DNA from: Rachycentron canadum
Lineage: Eukaryota > Chordata > Actinopteri > Carangiformes > Rachycentridae
Reading direction: 5' to 3'
Length of the DNA: 64,000 nt
Assembly: GCA_038496675.1 (NCBI GenBank)
Contig: CM076656.1
Coordinates: forward strand, 3,344,013-3,408,012
Positions 58,901 through 64,000 of this stretch are shown here, piece by piece. The notes beneath the pieces were generated by a model. The model was not told the origin of the DNA and did not search any database. It saw only the letters and a program-made list of their open reading frames with translations. Position 1 is the first letter of the stretch. Each line of letters opens with the position of its first letter. Made by a program: the position numbers and the translations under genes.

Positions 58901-60392
58901 TGACGGTAGATCACACCATTTTTTATTCAACATTTTTCTGACATTAATCTACTTTTTTAGTGTCTTGAATCATGAACATACACTATTGTCCATACAACAA
59001 AACTGTCTACACATTGCATTAGTGCACCTTATTTTATTTTACCTAATGTTATTGTGGCAAGTGGATCACAGCAAACTTGCTGAAGCTACTTGAAAACGTA
59101 ACTCTGTGGAATCATCAACTTTGTCCTCAACTTCAAGACAAAACACAATGTGTTGACTGGTCCCTTTGGAGAAAATTGTCAGTGAAATTATCTATTTGTC
59201 TTTAGCTGTTGCGTCACCATGTATTTTGTTTTGCTTTTTCTCATTTCTATTTTTCTGTTAAAATCAGTATGCTGATAACAGCCATTAATACACTGCCGGG
59301 ACAGCATGCTTTTCCTGTTGTATAGACATTACACAACAAATATAGAATTGAGACGAGCTGAACTGGATGAACAAAAAATGTCCTTGTAGCTATATTAAAT
59401 TCAGGTTATTTGGCTTGTGTTAAAGCTCTATTACGACAATATAAGTTTTTGTTATTCATTATAACCACATCTGGGATTACTACATTCATTACAATAGTCA
59501 GAATAAAATATTTTTACATCTGCAGTCACACTGCCAACAGAACCGATGAATAGTGGAGTGAGAAGGCTGGAGAGAAGACAGATGCATGGCAGTAAAACTA
59601 AAAGGACGTGGAGTACTATATATATGAAGGGGTGAATGGGGGGAAGCAAATGGATGGATCATATACATAAAGACGGAGAAGCAGAAAAGCGGAGGGCACA
59701 GAAAGACAACATAGTAGTGAAGGCACAGGGAGGGAGGAAGAGAAAAGTAATTGGGGTTGGAAGGACTGAGGGAGCGGAGAAAAAATAGGAGATGGAAATG
59801 GTGTATGGGAGTGTTTTTTTTTTTTTTTTTTTTACAGGCCAGTCTTTAATAAGACCCTGCAATATGATGTCATCCTCATTGAGCGGCTGCATTTATACTG
59901 TATAAGGCTGTGTGTGTGTGGACCACAGCACAGCAGCACCAGTGCAGTGGACTGTTACTGTCTCTCTAACCTCTTTATTTGTATTCCTCTCTTACCTCTT
60001 CCCTCTCTTTTTGCTAGCTTTACAGATGACATAGGTTTATGGGTTCCCAACTAAGCCATGAAGTCAGACACCTTCACAAGTGACTGCCTCTATCTAAGGT
60101 GTAATGTGTGATATGTAATATATGAATTGCTGAACCAGTTTATCTGTAAAGATGTGACTGTGATCATCCTGTGATACTGTGATACAGAGTCACAGACTGA
60201 ATGAAACTCAGGAGAAAGGTTAGTTTGTGCACAACCACAGGTGGAAAGGATCCACATAGTGTGTATCTACTCCAATAGTGAATTTTACTGGAATTTAAAG
60301 GTTATAGGTGTTTGTACTGTACTTCTACCACTGTACTTCTGTATTTCAAAGTAAAAAAAATTGTACTTCATAATATCACTACTATCCCCATA

Positions 60393-60480
60393 GTTAGCAT
60401 TTATAAGCAGAATATAAACTGTACATATGTTTTTTAACACATTACAATGTAGTTGTGAACAGACTATAAACTCCTCCTGT
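60393..60480 (+). repeat. Dispersed repeat (TTAGCATTTATAAGCA type), copy 2
   Basis: Shares the start and the later CTCC(C/T)CxTGTGGA words, in order, with 37317-37430. Confidence 0.5.
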
Positions 60481-63127
60481 GGACACCTGTACCTGGACAA
60501 TCTATGTTTGACTTTGAATATAATAAATGCTAATGCAAAGAATTGTTTTATACTGCAGAGAAGCATGTAATCCCTCAACTGACCAACAGCACAAATTTAA
60601 ATCCCTGAATTAGTTAGATTTGTGAGGCACTGATCTGATAGCAACAACTGAATGCAGGTTTCTAAAGGGGTAAAACACTAAATTTACACAGTATTTAAAA
60701 GGAACTGAGTTTATCCATCAGTCAAATTAGCAAAGTTAATAGGAGAACCTTCTGTACTCCCCACTAGCATCAGTCCACTAAGCTTTTTATTCCCTAAAAA
60801 GAGTTTGAAACTAGGACCTAAGATAACAAATAATAAACCTCACCAATCACGTCAGTTTTCTTTAGATTTCAAATTGTATTGCTTGTAAAAGTGTTATTTA
60901 TGTTGCAGATGTATTCAGTGGACTGGCCGTCCATCCAGTGACTGTGGTTGTAGATTAGTTAGTCTGTAGGACTGATTCACCCAAGTAGTATAACATCTTT
61001 AATATAGTGCAATTCCTGATCTGCTGCTATTAGTGAAAATACCTTGAGAGCGAAAATGAACACAATGGGGTAAACGTAGCACAGGACTGCTGGGCACGTT
61101 AAGCATTCTCACCCTCACTGTTGCTGTTTCTCTCTGCTGTCTAAAGAAGCTGACATGCCATAAAAACAATCTCTTACTCAGCATTAAGGTGCAGCAGTTT
61201 TTAGTCCAGCTAAAAACAAAAGGCACTGTCCAAAAGGATTTCAACAGTGACTGGATTTTCTTTGGATTTCCTGGATTTTACACAAGAATAGAGAGGTTTT
61301 TTTTTTTTAACCCTTGAAAGGTTTCTGTGTTTATGTTGGAGATGATACATAAGTTCAAATTCAGGTCTTTTTGGTGCTGTGGCAATCCATTCTTATGTAG
61401 CGGTGACCAATCAGAAGCAACTGTGTAAGCTGCTTGTCCTTTGAGTTCAGTGAGGTGAAAACAAATAACCTTTTAGCATTATAACTCTGATTCCTCATCA
61501 TCTCACACACACACACATACACACATGCACACACTAGTGGACATTATAATCCTCATCTTGCCCAAATCCTCTGTGTACAGTATTATGATGTGCAAGCTGA
61601 AAGAAAGGGTTCTTAGGGTGACACCGTTGACCTGCAGTTTATGTCAAACATCATTGATTTATTCTGAGAAGAGCCTGAAAACTGCCTGTGGTAAAACATG
61701 CTATCAGACTGTTTAGAAGAAGAAGCAGCTCAATTTAAACCACAGCAGTATTTGTCCAGATACAAATATGCTGCTGTATAACAACAAGCATGTTCAACAT
61801 GTGTGTTAATATTGTGTGATTATAGGACATTTTTACAGGAGCATTGTATCATTGTGTTACTTTTGTGAGGGAATCAGGGATTTTACCATTTGTAATTTCT
61901 TACTTTTAGTTTAGTTTCACAACAATTTACCATTTACAGTTACACAACAGTGGGAGGAAGTGCTGGTTATCAGCATACTTGTATCACAGGACATATGATT
62001 AAAAAATTGATTCATTAAAGCTTAGTGACTTTCAAAGTCATATGATACAAACATATGATAAAGAAAACTCTGCACCTAAGAGTTAAAGAGATGGATTTTT
62101 TCCAATGTTGCCTTTAGAGATAAGCTTCAAAAACTGTATACAGGGGACATCATCATCATTACAACAGTGTATCAGTGGCTCTTTAGCTGGTATTTCCTCT
62201 TCTCTTCATCTATCTCTCCAATCCTTATGCCACTATGCTTCTCTCTGTCTCTTGTTTCCACATGCATCCATCTAGCTGTCAAATGACCTAAAGGTAAAAA
62301 TTTTGAAAAGTAAAAAAATGGATGCAAATGATCAGCAGTACGGCTAATTTAGAAAATGCATCCAGCAGAAAGACAACAAAAAAACATTTGGATTCTGCAT
62401 CATTGTTCAACAAAAACATTGTCAATCCTGAGGAAATTCATTTTATTTTATTACTTCTACTCTGTTTAGATTGTTTAGGTCAGTGCAGTTGAATAATGGG
62501 AAGATGCCCAATCTCTGTATCGGATATCTGATTGGTTGGACTGCTTAAAAACTGAGGAAGGTCAATGAAAGCTAATGGTTGTTGATCTTTTGAAGCGTCT
62601 CTACATCTAAAGTCCACCATCACAAGGCCCCCACCTTTCCTGTTTACACACAACTAATGATGCTTCTTCCTGTGTTGAGAACAGAAGGCGTTTGACTGGT
62701 CAGTTTAGGACAGCTACATCATTAGGGACATCTCTGAGATACTACAGTGTAGTGGTCACATGTGTATGCCTCCACAGTAAATGTAGTATTTAATGTTTAA
62801 TTTTGTATTTATCTGAAACCAGTCTCACTGGCAGGTGTAAAGCACTTACTCTGAGCACCAAGTCAGTTGTTGATTAAGAGTATTTAAATTCCTGGACAAG
62901 CACACACTTTTCCACAAATATGAAACCAGAAGACCTTCATATTTCTCTCCTTCAACTCAACCACTTACCATCCTTTAGACCTGACTGCACATCTGCAAAG
63001 ACAACTGTAGTGGAAACAAACCATCCACCAAAATGATCTTCCTGAATAAACCCTTTCCCAACACTCTTTAGCCAAATGTTTTTCAATGTTTTCTAAAATG
63101 ATAAAAAGGCCACATAAAGACGGGCCT

Positions 63128-63340
63128 TCCTTGACTTTAACCCTATCTAACACCTTTCGGATGAACTATAACGCTGACTCTGAGCCAGTATGGAGCAAAT
63201 CCCTGCAGCCAGGTTCTAAAATCTTTCAGGAAAGCCTGAAACCAGACGAGTGGAGGCTGTTGTAGCAGCAAATACATTCCCATGGTGTTGGAATGAAATG
63301 TTGAGCAAGCACATATGGGTGTATTATTCTGGTGTCAGCC
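63128..63340 (+). pseudogene. Tc1-like transposase relic (C-terminal end)
   Basis: CCTTGACTTTAACCCTATCTAACACC corresponds to the SPDLNPIEH region of Tc1-type DDE transposases. It is followed by TTTCGGATGAACTATAACGC, GAGTGGAGGCTGTTGTAGC and CCATGGTGTTGGAATGAAATG, the order seen in fish Tc1-like copies. About 75 bases are deleted between the GAGCCAG and AAATCTT parts, and in-frame stops are present, so it is dead. Confidence 0.6.
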
Positions 63341-64000
63341 ATGTAGTCTATTCTGACGGGGATGACACAAATCTCAAGTGACTGTTTCCAGGCTTTCTAG
63401 GCTTGTAGCAAATAAAAGCATGGGGCTCTTTGGATAAGGCTGGAGGCTTTTTCAATTTTAGTGCTTGATCTGCTAAGAACTAAAACACTATCAAGCTCTT
63501 GATGAATTTCCTTTTGTGGTACAGAAAGAGAAAAGGAAGCTTATGCTGCAAGAACATTTTACGGAAGACATACAGCATTTTAATGTACAATGTGTTTATT
63601 TTTTTCAGTAGATTCTATTCCAAGGGGGCAAATATAATCTGTATATATATAAAATTACTGAGCTGCTCACATTGTATAATTATTACATCATAATACATTA
63701 TACAGTACATAAAATAATCTGATGAATCTCCTTTTATTTTCATTTTTTTCTCATTGTCCTTATTTATGAAAGCAAGACCATCATCAAATGTATGAAGCCC
63801 CAACAAAACAAAGAACAAAACAATGGCAAATTCTATGTTATCTCTGTTCCTAACGCTGTCTTACACTACGGTTAAGGATAAACAAGCCACTGGGGTTTCT
63901 CATGACCAAGAATGCTTTCAGATACTAGACACAGAAACAATGAGCTGTCTCTCTTTGGTTTAATGGCGACCTCCCAAACAGACAGATGGAGGAGAGAATA

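Larger units (their letters stand above)
56964..64000 (-). other. bcar3 upstream sequence or intron; no confirmed exon
   Basis: No frame here resembles the BCAR3 N-terminus (KKKGPPPIRSCDD type) or another protein. Contents seen: a CA/CG repeat at 57259-57291, a GTGGTGGAAAGTA-type repeat near 58652, a diverged repeat copy at 60393, poly(T) at 59814-59833, CA repeats near 61504, and a Tc1-like relic at 63128. The promoter of the short bcar3 form would lie just above 56964, but no clear core element is visible. Confidence 0.6.

Noticed and set aside
59840..59905. TATAAAT plus TGACATCAT on the - strand as a bcar3 promoter
   Set aside because: Words are suggestive, but no downstream exon with a donor could be linked to them.

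Overview
The window is vertebrate nuclear DNA, most likely from a ray-finned (probably spiny-rayed) teleost. It has split genes with GT-AG introns, a low coding density, many long (GT/CA)n microsatellites, and interspersed repeats of types I associate with teleosts (a family with AGGGCTGCAA-type ends, a Tc1-like relic, and a family containing TTATTAGGTACAC). There is no operon structure, CRISPR array, rRNA or tRNA that I can see.

Two protein-coding genes lie tail to tail. On the + strand, exons at 19789-34642 encode an F-BAR/HR1/SH3 protein that I identify as fnbp1l (TOCA-1). The first coding exon, expected to encode about 8 residues, is not in the window, so bases 1-19788 are read as the 3' part of a long intron 1. 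On the - strand, exons from 55843 down to 45041 encode an SH2 plus Cas-binding GEF-like protein of the NSP family, identified as bcar3. A short alternative first exon is proposed at 56940-56963; the long mammalian-type N-terminus is not in the window. The same convergent neighbour pair exists in human 1p22.1 (FNBP1L-BCAR3), which supports both names. I assembled both reading frames by hand: every splice phase closes, and both end at a proper stop.

Layout: 1-19788 intron 1 of fnbp1l, with repeats and two or three candidate regulatory patches; 19789-34642 fnbp1l exons 2-17, including a 15-base microexon; 34643 to about 41015 3' UTR(s) and an alternative terminal exon at 38062; about 41016-44980 intergenic, with two copies of one repeat family; 45041-56963 bcar3; 56964-64000 upstream or intronic bcar3 sequence with repeats and a Tc1-like relic.

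Both products belong to actin and adhesion signalling. FNBP1L bends membranes and links Cdc42 to N-WASP-driven actin assembly. BCAR3 binds p130Cas and tunes Rac/R-Ras/Rap signalling at adhesions. The most informative observations concern splicing: the WSVKM microexon, an alternative C-terminus (KGS instead of KGAVTYI), an open retainable intron, a possible short bcar3 N-terminus, and CA/GT repeats placed directly behind many splice donors. I found no wholly new biological system.
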